Assembly: GCA_963841695.1 (NCBI GenBank)
Contig: CAWJDQ010000011.1
Location: forward strand, 248,001 to 312,000
Length of the DNA stretch: 64,000 bases
Direction of reading: 5' to 3'
Source of the DNA: RYN-230 sp963841695
GTDB taxonomy: Bacteria; Actinomycetota; Actinomycetes; Streptosporangiales; Streptosporangiaceae
Shown here: positions 28,854 through 37,811 of the stretch, one piece after another
Position numbering within the stretch: position 1 is the first letter of the stretch
Layout: the number at the start of each line of letters is the position of its first letter
Notes under the pieces: generated by a model
Told to the model about the DNA's origin: nothing
Database searches by the model: none
What the model saw: only the letters and a program-made list of their open reading frames with translations
Made by a program: the position numbers and the translations under genes

Positions 28854-30281
28854 ATGAGCGACTACGTGCCGGCAGAGCCGGCGGGCGCGGCGGCCGATGA
28901 CGTGGTCAGCGCGGTCGTCGAGCGCGCCCACTCCGACCAGGTTTCCCTCATCCGGTTCCTGTACGCCGACCACGGCGGGATCATCCGCGGCAAGGCCGCG
29001 TCCACGGCCATGCTGCCCGCCCGGCTGCGGACCGGGATCGGGCATACGGTCGCGATGATGGCCATGTCCATGCTGGACTCGCTGCAGCCGGTGGACGGGA
29101 TGGGCCCGGTCGGCGAGGTCCGCATCATGCCCGACCCGGCCACGTACGTGGCCCTCCCGTACGCGCCCGGAGCCGGGGTGATGCTGGCCGACCTGGTCCA
29201 GCCGGACGGTGCGCCCTGGGACGGCTGCGCGCGCACCTTCCTCAAGCATGCCGTCGCCGACCTGGCCGCCGAGGGGTACGCGGCGCACGCGTCGTTCGAG
29301 CCCGAGTTCACCCTGGGCCGCCGGGAAGCCGATCCCGGCGGCGGCCCGGACCGGCTCGTCCCGGTGGACGACAGCCTGTGCTACTCCTCCACCGGGTTCG
29401 CGCTGGCCCACGACTTCGCCATGGAGCTGCTGGGCGCCCTCCAGGAGCAGGGCCTGCAGGTGGAGCACTACTACCCGGAGCTGGGCCACGGCCAGCAGGA
29501 GATGACGGTCCGGCACGCCCCGGCGCTGCGCGCGGCCGATAACCACGTGCTGTACCGGGAGACCGTCCGCGGGGTGGCGTTCCGCCGCGGGCTGTGGGCC
29601 AGCCTGGCCCCGAAGCCCGTGCCCGACCAGGCCGGCAACGGGACCCACCTGCACGTGTCGCTGACCGACCTCGGGCCGGACGGCCAGCCAGGAGATCAGC
29701 AGGTGTTCTACGACTCCGGTGACCCGTACCAGCTGTCCGCCACCGGCTACCACTTCATCGGCGGCCTGCTCGCCCACCTGCCCGCGCTCGTCGCACTCAG
29801 CTGCGCCAGCGTGAACTCCTACCGCCGCCTGGCCCCGCAGATGTGGAGCAGCGCGTTCACGGTGTACGGCATGGACAACCGCGAGGCCGCGGTGCGCATC
29901 TGCTCGCCGATGCTCGGCGACGCGGCCGGCACGGTGAACCTGGAGCTCAAGCCCTCGGATTCGAGTGGCAACCCGTACCTGGCCCTGGGCGCGGTGATCC
30001 AGGCCGGCCTGGACGGCATCCGGCGCAAGCTGGATCCCGGCGAGGCCGTGAACGTGGATCCGGCCACCCTCACCGACGCCGAGCGGGCGGCGGTGGGAGC
30101 CCGCCGGCTGCCCGACTCGCTGGGCGCGGCGCTGGACGCGCTGGCCGCGGACGACCTGCTGATGGAGGCGCTCGGGCCGCTGCGCCGCCAGGCCTACCTG
30201 GCGGTGAAGCGCTCCGAGGCCCAGGCCTTCGCCGGGGCCGACGTGGCCTGGGAATGCTTCCAGCACTTCACCAAGATCTGA
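28854..30281 (+). CDS. glutamine synthetase-like gamma-glutamyl ligase
   Basis: A 475-residue type I glutamine synthetase-fold protein: 'FLYADHGGIIRGKA' in the N-terminal domain, 'ASFEPEFTLGRRE' (metal-binding Glu), 'ELGHGQQEMTVRHAP', 'KPVPDQAGNGTHLHVS' (ATP/Glu loop), 'SYRRLAPQMWSS', 'NREAAVRICSP' and 'NLELKPSDSSGNPYLALG'. The adenylylation loop of housekeeping GlnA is absent. Substrate loops resemble the actinobacterial GlnA-like enzymes that glutamylate amines. The amidohydrolase at 30587 makes the pair look like the two halves of eukaryotic FluG. ATG 28854 chosen as the first start in front of homologous sequence. Confidence 0.85.
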   Translation: MSDYVPAEPAGAAADDVVSAVVERAHSDQVSLIRFLYADHGGIIRGKAASTAMLPARLRTGIGHTVAMMAMSMLDSLQPVDGMGPVGEVRIMPDPATYVALPYAPGAGVMLADLVQPDGAPWDGCARTFLKHAVADLAAEGYAAHASFEPEFTLGRREADPGGGPDRLVPVDDSLCYSSTGFALAHDFAMELLGALQEQGLQVEHYYPELGHGQQEMTVRHAPALRAADNHVLYRETVRGVAFRRGLWASLAPKPVPDQAGNGTHLHVSLTDLGPDGQPGDQQVFYDSGDPYQLSATGYHFIGGLLAHLPALVALSCASVNSYRRLAPQMWSSAFTVYGMDNREAAVRICSPMLGDAAGTVNLELKPSDSSGNPYLALGAVIQAGLDGIRRKLDPGEAVNVDPATLTDAERAAVGARRLPDSLGAALDALAADDLLMEALGPLRRQAYLAVKRSEAQAFAGADVAWECFQHFTKI

Positions 30282-30348
30282 TCCCGGTTACCTGCCTGGG
30301 CGCCGGGCGGCCAGGGAGCGGGCCCCCGTCCATGAGACAGTGGCTGGC

Positions 30349-30507
30349 ATGGGAAGCAACGCCAGCCGCCGGGAGCGTAAGAAGGCCAATCGCCTGCAGC
30401 CAGGAGGCAAGCCGCGCAAGCCTGCGGCCCGCACGCAGGACCGGCCGCCGCCGCTCAGCATGTCCGAGCAGATCCGGGCCGGGGTCCCGCCGCGCCGGGA
30501 GCGCTAG
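30349..30507 (+). CDS. small basic protein, 52 aa
   Basis: ATG 30349 opens a lysine/arginine-rich reading frame (MGSNASRRERKKANR) with a proline-rich middle and a short helix 'LSMSEQIRAGVPPRRER'. The composition differs from chance frames in having Lys codons in a GC-rich background. It lies between the ligase and the amidohydrolase on the same strand. Possibly a nucleic-acid-binding mini-protein; function unknown. Confidence 0.45.
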   Translation: MGSNASRRERKKANRLQPGGKPRKPAARTQDRPPPLSMSEQIRAGVPPRRER

Positions 30508-30586
30508 CCTCTGCTGCCGTGCGCCCGGTCAGCTCGCCGGCCGCGGGGACTGGCCAGACGCGGGCCCACTCGGCGATCATGACCTC

Positions 30587-31720
30587 ATGTCTGCCGTGGA
30601 GCCGGAGGTCGGGGCGCTCGCCCTGGTGGACCACCACGTCCACCCCGCGCTGGCCGCCGAGACCGGGCCGGCCGAGTTCGAGCAGCTCATCACCGAGTCG
30701 GACCGGCCGCTGCCGCCCGGGCTGACCCAGTTCGACTCCCAGCTGGGCGTGGCCATCCGGCGCTGGTGCGCGCCGGTCCTGGACCTCGAGCCGTTCGCCC
30801 CGCCCGCCGACTACCTGGCCCGGCGGTCCGCCCTGGGCGCCGCCGAGGTCACCCGGCGGCTGCTGCGGGCCAGCGGGACCGCGCATTTCCTGGTCGACAC
30901 CGGCTACCTGCGGCCTGGGCTGCTCGACCTGCCCGGGATGCGGGAGGCGGCCGGTGCCCGGGCCGACGAGGTCGTCCGCCTGGAGAGCGTGGCCGAGCAG
31001 GCGGTGCGGGCCGGTGACGGCAGCGCGGCCGGATTCGCGGACCGCTTCGCGGCGGCCCTGGCCCGCCGGGCGGCCCGGGCGGTCGGCCTGAAGAGCATCG
31101 TCGGCTACCGGTTCGGCCTGGATTTCGACCCGGAGCCGCCCGCCCCCGCCGAGGTCTCCGCGGCGGCGGGCCGCTGGCTGCGGCAGATCGAGGCGACCGG
31201 CCGGGTCCGGGCCGGGGACCCGGTGCTGCTGCGCCACCTGCTGTGGGCCGGGCTGGAGCTGGGACTCCCGCTGCAGCTGCACACCGGGTTCGGCGATCCG
31301 GACGCGGACCTGCGCCGCTGCGACCCGCTGCTGCTGCGCGGCTTCCTGCAGCGGACGGAACCGGCCGGGGTGCCGGTCATGCTGCTGCACTGCTACCCCT
31401 ACCACCGCGGGGCGGGCTACCTGGCCCAGGCGTTCCCGCACGTCTACCTGGACGTCGGGCTGGCCATCAACTACACGGGCGCGCGGGCCGCGGCCGTGGT
31501 CGCCGAGTCGCTGGAGCTGGCCCCGTTCGGCAAGCTGCTGTTCTCCTCGGACGCCTGGGGGCCGCCGGAACTTCATCACCTGGGCGCCCTGCTGTGGCGC
31601 CGCGCCACCGCCCGGGTGCTCGGGGGATGGGTCGCCGACGGTGACTGGAGCCAGGCCGACGCGCTCCGGGTCGCGGAGATGGTCGGGGCGGGCAACGCCC
31701 GCCGGGTGTACCGGCTCTAG
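30587..31720 (+). CDS. amidohydrolase 2-family metal-dependent hydrolase
   Basis: A 377-residue TIM-barrel protein with the ligands of the amidohydrolase_2 family in order: 'VDHHVHP' near residue 15 (HxH), 'LGLPLQLHTGFGD' (His), 'VMLLHCYPYHRGAGYLA' (His) and 'LLFSSDAWGPPE' (catalytic Asp). It resembles the N-terminal half of FluG and the bacterial partners of glutamine-synthetase-like enzymes, which remove or process glutamylated or decarboxylated intermediates. Probable same transcription unit as the ligase at 28854. ATG 30587 used. Confidence 0.8.
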   Translation: MSAVEPEVGALALVDHHVHPALAAETGPAEFEQLITESDRPLPPGLTQFDSQLGVAIRRWCAPVLDLEPFAPPADYLARRSALGAAEVTRRLLRASGTAHFLVDTGYLRPGLLDLPGMREAAGARADEVVRLESVAEQAVRAGDGSAAGFADRFAAALARRAARAVGLKSIVGYRFGLDFDPEPPAPAEVSAAAGRWLRQIEATGRVRAGDPVLLRHLLWAGLELGLPLQLHTGFGDPDADLRRCDPLLLRGFLQRTEPAGVPVMLLHCYPYHRGAGYLAQAFPHVYLDVGLAINYTGARAAAVVAESLELAPFGKLLFSSDAWGPPELHHLGALLWRRATARVLGGWVADGDWSQADALRVAEMVGAGNARRVYRL

Positions 31721-31934
31721 CCGCACCCCGCACGGCTGGTCCCGATCGGGGCGCTGATCCTGTTCGCCGCGCAGCAGGTGTTCGCCCAGTACGGGGCCGG
31801 GTACCTGGTCGGCCTGGCGCTGGCCATCGCCGTGGTCCTGCTCGCCCCGGCGGGCCTGTGGGGGTTCGCCAGCGGACAACGGGGGTGCTCCCTGCTACCG
31901 GTGGGGTACCGAGCCCGCGTCCCCGGAGGTCCCC
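31721..31934 (+). pseudogene. possible C-terminal remnant of a membrane transporter
   Basis: Immediately after the amidohydrolase stop a frame without its own start encodes two hydrophobic segments ('RLVPIGALILFAAQQVFAQ', 'YLVGLALAIAVVLLAPAG') and a short tail, like the end of an MFS-type permease. There is no start codon and no body. This looks like the residue of a deletion rather than a gene. Confidence 0.35.
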
Positions 31935-33253
31935 ATGACCGGCAGCTATACCACCAGCACCGCCCTGCTCGAGGCGCTGCGCGAGGCGGGTGTCCGGTAC
32001 GCGTTCGCCAACCTGGGCAGCGACCACACCGGCATCCTGGAGGCCTCGGCGGGGCGATCCACAACGCCGCGCGCGGCCGGGTCCCGGTGCTGATCTTCGC
32101 GGGCCTGTCGCCGATGACCCAGGAGGGGGAACTGCCCGGCAGCCGCACCGAGTTCATCCACTGGCTGCAGGGCAGCGCCGGCCAGCGCGGGATGCTCCGC
32201 GGCTACGCCAAGTACGACCACGAGATCCGCACCGGCCGGAACGTCAAGCAGCTGGTGCACCGGGCTCTGCAGATCGCCCGCAGCGAGCCGGCAGGCCCGG
32301 TATACCTGACCGCCGCCCGCGAGGTGCTGGAGGAGGAGCTGGCCCCCAGCCGGCCCCGGGTGCCTGGTGGGATCCGGTGGCCCCGGCCGCGCTGGCCGAG
32401 CGGGTGGCCGGCGAGATCGCCGCCGCGCTGGAGGACGCCCGGTCCCCGCTCATCGTCACCTCCTACCCGGAACGCGATCCGGCCGCGGTGGCCGCCCTGA
32501 CCGGGCTGTGCGAGCTGGCCGGGATCGGGGTCCTGGAATCGGTGCCGATGCGGATGAACTTCCCGGCCGGTCACCCGCTGCAGGTGGGCTACCAGTGGAA
32601 CCAGCCCGAGCAGCATCCGGTGCTGGCCGGGGCGGACGTGATCCTGGTGCTGGGCAGCGACGTGCCGTGGATCCCGGCGCACAACCGGCCGGACCCGGCC
32701 GCGCGCTGGCGGGCCGTGCACGACGCGCAGCGGGCCGGGTGGGCCCGCCGCGAGCAGCCCGCCCCGGATGGCAGCATCACCCCGGAGTGCCTGGTCGCCT
32801 GCGGGCGCGAGGCCGCGCCCCCGGACGCCCTGTTCCTCACCGAGGCGATCACCAGCTATCCCGTGGTCAGCGAGCACCTGGCGGCCAGCCTGCCGGGCTC
32901 ACTGCTCGGCAGCGGCGGCGGCTCCCTGGGCTGGGCGGGCGGCGCGGCCGTGGGCGCCAAGCTGGCTGCGCCGGACCGCACCGTGATCAGCCTGGTCGGG
33001 GATGGGTCGTACCTGTTCGGCGTGCCGTCGTCGGCGCAGTGGATGGCCCGGCGCTACCAGGCACCCTCGCTCACCGTGATCCTGGACAACCGGGGCTGGA
33101 AGGCGCCGTCGCTGTCCACCCTGGCCGTGCACCCCGGCGGGGAGGTCGCGGCGGGCGGGTTCGCCGCCAGCTTCCAGCCGGAGGCGGACCTGCCCGGGGT
33201 GGCGGCTGCGGCCGGCGGCGCGTACGCGCGCACGGTCACCGCGGCGGCACGCC
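31935..33253 (+). pseudogene. acetolactate-synthase-like TPP enzyme with two internal deletions and frame changes
   Basis: ATG 31935 starts a TPP-dependent enzyme ('STALLEALREAGVRYAFANLGSDHTGILEA'). At about 32040 it jumps straight to 'GGAIHNAARGRVPVLIFAGLSP', omitting the 50-60 residues that hold the catalytic glutamate and 'CPHEMVALS' region of this family. After 'DVPWIPAHNRPDPAA' (about 32700) another 40-60 residues are missing before 'RWRAVHDAQRAGW'. The frame changes 0 to 2 to 1. The C-terminal TPP-binding domain is intact ('GDGSYLFGVPSSAQW' and a distal Asn), but the last residues are cut off. Without the catalytic Glu it should be inactive. Either a genuine multi-deletion relic or an assembly artefact. 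Confidence 0.7.
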
Positions 33254-33382
33254 TGCCCGGAGGAGATCGCCCGCTCGGTGCTGTACCTGGCCAGCCCGGA
33301 CAGCCCCTTCGTGACCGGCGCGGCGCTGCCGGCCGAGGGCGGCAGGCAGATCTGGCCCCCGGGCGACAATTCTGCTAAGTAG
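33254..33382 (+). pseudogene. C-terminal stub of a short-chain dehydrogenase
   Basis: In a frame different from the TPP enzyme, 'PEEIARSVLYLASPDSPFVTG' and 'AALPAEGG' are the unmistakable last 40 residues of a classical SDR (the helix after the catalytic domain and the terminal strand). It ends at TAG 33380-33382. The Rossmann domain and catalytic Tyr-Lys are absent. It abuts the truncated TPP enzyme, so a deletion of roughly 600 bases or more may have joined the two. Confidence 0.65.
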
Positions 33383-33419
33383 CTTAGTTACTTTAAGTGT
33401 GAGCTAAGTCACGTGATGT
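33375..33419. repeat. clustered CTAAG/CTTAG repeats in an AT-rich gap
   Basis: CTAAG-TAG-CTTAG (33375-33387) is an inverted repeat spanning the SDR stub's stop codon; GCTAAGT recurs at 33413-33419 and TCACGTGA follows. The whole stretch is unusually AT-rich. It may be an old promoter/operator or the terminator/promoter boundary ahead of the MHYT gene. Confidence 0.35.
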
Positions 33420-33519
33420 GAGCGTTACCAATGGAGAGCACGGCATCACTCGGCGTGTACGGTATGGCAAGGTGAAGGGCGGTATGGCTGGCTGAAGGTT
33501 CTGGGGAGGGCCGTAGGCA

Positions 33520-34395
33520 GTGGTGCACGTCAACAACTTCACGTACGGCCCCCTCACGCCGGTGCTGGGGTTCGTGATGTCGAGCCTGGGCTGTTTCCTC
33601 GGCCTGCGCGCCGCGACCCGGGCGCGGGCCTCGCAGGGCGCGGCCCGGCTGCGCTGGCTGCTGCTGGCCACGGTGTCGATCGCGACCACGGGTATCTGGG
33701 TCATGCACTTCGTGGCCATGCTGGGGTTCACGATTCCCGGGCAGACGATCACCTACAGCGTGCCGATCACGGTGCTGTCCATGCTGATCGCGGTGGTCGT
33801 GGTCGGCATCGGGCTGCTCATCGTGGGGTTCGGCAACGCCGGCTGGCGCACCCTGCTGATGGGCGGGCTGATCATCGGGTTCGGCGTGGCCAGCATGCAC
33901 TACATCGGCATGGCCGCGATGAGGATGCCGGACACGGTGCGGTACGACAACACCCTGGTCGCGGCATCGGTAGTGATCGCGGTGGTGGCGGGCACGGCCG
34001 CGCTGTGGGCCGCGTTCCGGCTGGTCGCCGTGGGCTCGACCCTGGTCGCTTCGCTGATCATGGGAGTGGCGGTGAGCGGGATGCACTACACCGGCATCGC
34101 CGCCATGCACGTCTACGGCACCCAGGACCCCGGGATGCTGGCCGGGATGTCCGGCGGCGTCAGCGCCCAGGCCTTCCTGCTGCCCCTCATCATCGGCATC
34201 AGCATCCTCGCCTTCGCCCTCACGGTGATCATCTCGCTCTCGCCGACCGAGGCGGAGATGCGGGAGGACGCCGCCCTCATGGCCCACCTGCACGGCCGCC
34301 AGCCCGGGCCGCCCGTGGGGGCGCACCGGCCGGGCCGCCCGGGCGAGGGGCACGGCGATCCCGGGGCCGGACGCTGGTTCCGGCCGCGGGACTAG
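33520..34395 (+). CDS. MHYT-domain integral membrane protein
   Basis: A 291-residue protein with seven hydrophobic segments and the diagnostic repeats 'GIWVMHFVAM', 'GVASMHYIGMAAM' and 'AVSGMHYTGIAAM', each placing Met/His pairs near the outer membrane face. MHYT modules are predicted to bind copper and sense oxygen, CO or NO. Here no signalling domain follows, only a 50-residue Pro/Gly/His-rich cytoplasmic tail. GTG 33520 is used. Stand-alone MHYT proteins are typical of actinobacteria. Confidence 0.88.
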   Translation: MVHVNNFTYGPLTPVLGFVMSSLGCFLGLRAATRARASQGAARLRWLLLATVSIATTGIWVMHFVAMLGFTIPGQTITYSVPITVLSMLIAVVVVGIGLLIVGFGNAGWRTLLMGGLIIGFGVASMHYIGMAAMRMPDTVRYDNTLVAASVVIAVVAGTAALWAAFRLVAVGSTLVASLIMGVAVSGMHYTGIAAMHVYGTQDPGMLAGMSGGVSAQAFLLPLIIGISILAFALTVIISLSPTEAEMREDAALMAHLHGRQPGPPVGAHRPGRPGEGHGDPGAGRWFRPRD

Positions 34396-34731
34396 CCGGG
34401 CCAGCCACGCTGGCCCTGCCGCGGGGGCCAGCCTCATCCAGCCGTCTCACCTGTGCATATCCGTGCGCAAATGGGGAATTGGTCTCCGGGACAGTGCCGG
34501 TGTATATGCTTCGCCGGCCCGGCGACGGTGGGACCATGGTGCCGGGCCCGGCGCGGCCGGGACCTGGTGGCGGCCCAGGGGTGTGCCGCATAGCGCCAGG
34601 CCCGGGCCTGAACTGGGCGCAGTACCGGGTCGGCCAGGGCGCCAGCGGACCGGCGATGCCGCCCGCCGGGAGGCGGCGCTGCGCGTCACGCAGCCCCTGG
34701 CCGGGCAGGCCAGCTGAATGGGGGACGTCAG
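34396..34731. other. intergenic region with a probable promoter
   Basis: 335 bases without a gene. It contains CCAGC/GCTGG-type terminator-like repeats just after the MHYT stop and, at 34479-34508, TTGGTC, an 18-base spacer and TATATG on the plus strand. No conserved small ORF or riboswitch was recognised in the 200-base leader that would follow. Confidence 0.4.
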
Positions 34732-35646
34732 GTGACAACGGTCATCGCCGTGACCGCCGCCTTGCTGGCGGCGTTCTGCTTCGCGGTGGCCGCCCTCGTG
34801 CAGCAGACCGTGGCCCGGGCCACCGGGGCCGACGAGGCCATGCACCCCCGGCTGCTGCTGGACCTGGCCCGCAGGCCCCGCTGGCTGGCCGGGATCGGCC
34901 TGGACGCGCTGTCGTTCTTTATCCTGGCGCTGGCCCTGGCCTTCGGGCCGCTGGCCCTGGTCCAGCCGCTGGCCTCGCTGGACGTGCTCTTCGCGCTGCC
35001 GCTCATCGCCCGGCGGCAGGGGCGGCGGCTCACCTGGCAGGACCGGGCCGGCGCGGTGACGGTCGCGGCCGGGATCGTGATCTTCCTGGCCGTGGCCACG
35101 CCCGGCGGCGGGGTGAAGATGCCCAGCCTGGCCGCGTGGGCCCCGGTGTTCGTCGCGGCCGGGGCGCTGAGCGCGCTGACGGCCCTGGCCGGGCTGCGGG
35201 TCGCCGGCAAGGCCCGGGTCATCTGGCTGGCCGTGGCGGCGGGCTCGGTCTACGGGGTGCTGGCCGCGCTGACCAAGGCGACCGTGGACGTGGTGGCCGT
35301 CCGGGGAGTGGGGGCCCTGGCCACCTGGGAACCGTGGGCCCTGCTGCTGTGCGGGATCGCGGGAGCGCTGCTCGGGCAGAGCGCCTACAGCTCCGGGGCA
35401 CTGTCCCTCAGCCTGCCGGTGCTGGACACGCTGGCGCCCATCGTGGCCGTGGTCATCGCGGCCACCGTGTTCGGCGAGAAGCTGGCCTCCTCCTCCTGGC
35501 AGCTGGGCCTGCAGCTGGCCGGCGGCGCGCTCGCGGTGGCCGGCATCGCCCTGCTCAGCCGGTCGTCGATCGTGGCCGCCGAGACGGTGGAAGGCCGGGC
35601 CAGGGCGGTGGCGCGGATGGGCGCCGCGGCCCTGGAGGGGGAGTGA
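34732..35646 (+). CDS. DMT-superfamily (EamA-like) membrane transporter
   Basis: A 304-residue protein with about ten hydrophobic helices in two repeats, starting 'VTAALLAAFCFAVAALVQQ'. 'LALAFGPLALVQPLASLDVLFALPLIA' and 'YSSGALSLSLPVLDTLAPIVAVVIA' are equivalent EamA helices. Members of this actinobacterial subgroup are annotated as DMT permeases with unknown solutes. GTG 34732 with GGGGGA upstream. FtsH follows 37 bases later. Confidence 0.8.
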   Translation: MTTVIAVTAALLAAFCFAVAALVQQTVARATGADEAMHPRLLLDLARRPRWLAGIGLDALSFFILALALAFGPLALVQPLASLDVLFALPLIARRQGRRLTWQDRAGAVTVAAGIVIFLAVATPGGGVKMPSLAAWAPVFVAAGALSALTALAGLRVAGKARVIWLAVAAGSVYGVLAALTKATVDVVAVRGVGALATWEPWALLLCGIAGALLGQSAYSSGALSLSLPVLDTLAPIVAVVIAATVFGEKLASSSWQLGLQLAGGALAVAGIALLSRSSIVAAETVEGRARAVARMGAAALEGE

Positions 35647-35674
35647 TTACGCATTCCGGGCCCGGGACGCGTAA
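35647..35674. repeat. 28-bp imperfect palindrome upstream of ftsH
   Basis: TTACGC and GCGTAA arms flank a central CCGGGCCCGG, between the transporter stop (35646) and the ftsH ATG (35684). It may act as a terminator for the transporter gene or as an operator or leader hairpin for ftsH. Confidence 0.4.
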
Positions 35675-35683
35675 GAATGGCGT

Positions 35684-37732
35684 ATGAGCAAGCAGTCGCA
35701 GCCACCGCCGCGCGGGGACAAGCCGACGCCCACGGCACCCCCGCCGCCGCCGGGCTGGCGGCACTGGCTGTGGCCGATCGCGCTGATGGTCGCCCTGGTG
35801 CTGTTCCTGTTCCTGCCCCGGTTCGGCGGGGTGACTTCGGTCAACCTGAGCTACTCCACCTTCATCAGCGACGTCCAGGCGCACAAGGTCAAGACGTTCA
35901 CGCTGGACAACAGCACCGGGTCCACCGCCCCGGCCACCGGCACGCTGAAGAACGGCGACGACTACACGACGGTCATCCCGCTCCCGTTCGCCGGGACCCC
36001 GCTGGAAACCACGCTGCAGAAGTCCGGGGTGCAGATCAACGCGGCCGCCCCGAGCAGCGGGCTGGGCACCGAGCTGCTCTACTGGATCATCCTGCTGGCC
36101 CCGTTCATTATCGTGTTCTGGCTGGTCCGGCGGATGTCGCGGGCCGGCGGGGCGGCGGGCGGCCCGCTGGGCGGGCTCATGGGCGTCGGCCGGGCCCGGG
36201 CCAAGGTCTTCGACGCCGAACGGCCGCAGACCAAGTTCTCCGACGTGGCCGGCTACGAATCCGCGAAACGGGAAATCAGTGAGGTCGTCAACTTCCTGAA
36301 GCGCCCCGAGCGCTACCAGCGGCTCGGCGCCGTGGCCCCCCGCGGGGTGCTGATGGTCGGGCCGCCCGGCACCGGCAAGACGCTGATGGCCCGGGCGGTG
36401 GCCGGCGAGGCCGAGGTGCCGTTCATCTCGGTGTCCGGCTCCAGCTTCGTGGAGCTGTTCGTGGGGGTCGGCGCGGCCCGGGTCCGCGACCTGTTCGCCG
36501 AGGCCCGCAAGCGGGCTCCGTGCATCATCTTCATCGACGAAATCGACGCGATCGGCCAGCGCCGCGCGAGCGGCGGCGCGTACGTGTCCAACGACGAGCG
36601 GGAGCAGACCCTCAACCAGCTGCTGGCCGAGATGGACGGCTTCGACGTGTCCCAGGGCATCGTGGTACTCGGCGCCACCAACCGGCCCGAGGTCCTGGAC
36701 CCGGCCCTGCTGCGGCCGGGCCGGTTCGACCGGCAGATCACGATCCCGCTGCCCACCCTGACCGAGCGGGCGGCCATCCTGGCCGTGCACTGCAAGGGCA
36801 AGAAACTGCACCCCGACGTGGACCTCAGCGTGGTGGCCCGGGGCACTCCCGGCTTTTCCGGCGCTGACCTGGCCAACCTGGTCAACGAGGCGGCCATCTT
36901 CGCGGTCCGGGCGGGCCGGAACGACATCGCGATGGAGGACTTCAACGACGCCCGGGACCGCATCCTGCTGGGCAGCCGGGCCGACTCCAACCTGCTGCTG
37001 CCCGACGAGAAGCGGGCGGTGGCCATCCACGAATCCGGGCACGCCCTGGTCGCGGCGCTGTCGCCGCACGCCGACCCGGTGGCCAAGGTCACCATCCTGC
37101 CCGCCGGGCAGGCGCTCGGCGTGACCGAGCAGCTGCCGCTGGTCGAGCACCACCTGTACGGCGAGGACTACCTGAACGAGTCGCTGGCCGTCCGGCTGGG
37201 CGGGCGGGCCGCCGAACTGGTCGTGCTGGGCCAGGGCTCCACCGGCGCCTCGAATGACCTGGCCTCCGCCACCGACCTGGCCGTGAAGATGGTCCGCGAA
37301 TTCGGGCTGTCGCCCAAGCTGGGGCCGGTGGGCTACCCGGAAGGCGGCTCGATGTTCCTCGGCGGCGGCGGCCCCGTGTCCAGCCGCCCGTTCTCCGAAT
37401 CCACCCAGGCCGTCATCGACGCGGAAGTCTCGCGGATGCTCCGGGAGGCGGAACAGCGCGCGGTCACGCTCATCCGCACGCATCAGGGCGACCTCAACCA
37501 GCTGGCCGACCTGCTGGTGGAGCGGGAGACCGTGGACGGCGACGAGGTATACCGGCTGCTCGGCCTGCCGGTGCCGGAACACCAGCCCGAGGGCCAGGAA
37601 ATCGCGCCCGGCCGGGCCGCCGCCGCCGTGGCGCCGGTCCCGGCCCCCGCGGCCGCGCACCACAGCAGATCCCCCGACCCTCAGCGGGACCACCCGCCGC
37701 GCGACGCCCAGGAGCCCACCAAGCGACGGTGA
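35684..37732 (+). CDS. ftsH: ATP-dependent zinc metalloprotease FtsH
   Basis: A 682-residue AAA+ protease: membrane helix at about residues 27-46, an extracytoplasmic FtsH domain, and a second helix near 130-150. The AAA module has Walker A 'GPPGTGKTLMAR', Walker B 'CIIFIDEID', pore loop 'SGSSFVELFVGVGA' and arginine fingers 'RPGRFDRQI'. The zinc site is 'HESGH' with a distal Asp ('NDLASATDLA'). It forms a membrane hexamer degrading misfolded membrane and regulatory proteins. The C-terminal tail is Ala/Pro/His-rich. The domain order is normal, though the ExtD and linker diverge from the housekeeping copy, so it may be a paralogue. Confidence 0.95.
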   Translation: MSKQSQPPPRGDKPTPTAPPPPPGWRHWLWPIALMVALVLFLFLPRFGGVTSVNLSYSTFISDVQAHKVKTFTLDNSTGSTAPATGTLKNGDDYTTVIPLPFAGTPLETTLQKSGVQINAAAPSSGLGTELLYWIILLAPFIIVFWLVRRMSRAGGAAGGPLGGLMGVGRARAKVFDAERPQTKFSDVAGYESAKREISEVVNFLKRPERYQRLGAVAPRGVLMVGPPGTGKTLMARAVAGEAEVPFISVSGSSFVELFVGVGAARVRDLFAEARKRAPCIIFIDEIDAIGQRRASGGAYVSNDEREQTLNQLLAEMDGFDVSQGIVVLGATNRPEVLDPALLRPGRFDRQITIPLPTLTERAAILAVHCKGKKLHPDVDLSVVARGTPGFSGADLANLVNEAAIFAVRAGRNDIAMEDFNDARDRILLGSRADSNLLLPDEKRAVAIHESGHALVAALSPHADPVAKVTILPAGQALGVTEQLPLVEHHLYGEDYLNESLAVRLGGRAAELVVLGQGSTGASNDLASATDLAVKMVREFGLSPKLGPVGYPEGGSMFLGGGGPVSSRPFSESTQAVIDAEVSRMLREAEQRAVTLIRTHQGDLNQLADLLVERETVDGDEVYRLLGLPVPEHQPEGQEIAPGRAAAAVAPVPAPAAAHHSRSPDPQRDHPPRDAQEPTKRR

Positions 37733-37772
37733 GCGGTGGCGCGCGGCCGGCCGACCGGATAGGCTCACGCGC

Positions 37773-37811
37773 ATGCGATCCAGCAACGCCCAGTGGTGGC
37801 GCCGCCGTTAG
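37773..37811 (+). CDS. trpL: trp leader peptide MRSSNAQWWRRR
   Basis: A 12-residue ORF with tandem Trp codons (TGG TGG) followed by three Arg and TAG, just upstream of the anthranilate synthase gene. Leader peptides with consecutive Trp codons sense charged tRNA-Trp during transcription attenuation. It overlaps mutually exclusive hairpins (see the attenuator). Confidence 0.8.
   Translation: MRSSNAQWWRRR

Noticed and set aside
35555..37786. 743-codon open frame on the minus strand across ftsH
   Set aside because: It is the exact antisense of a well-conserved FtsH gene and has the His/Arg/Gly-rich composition of a shadow frame.
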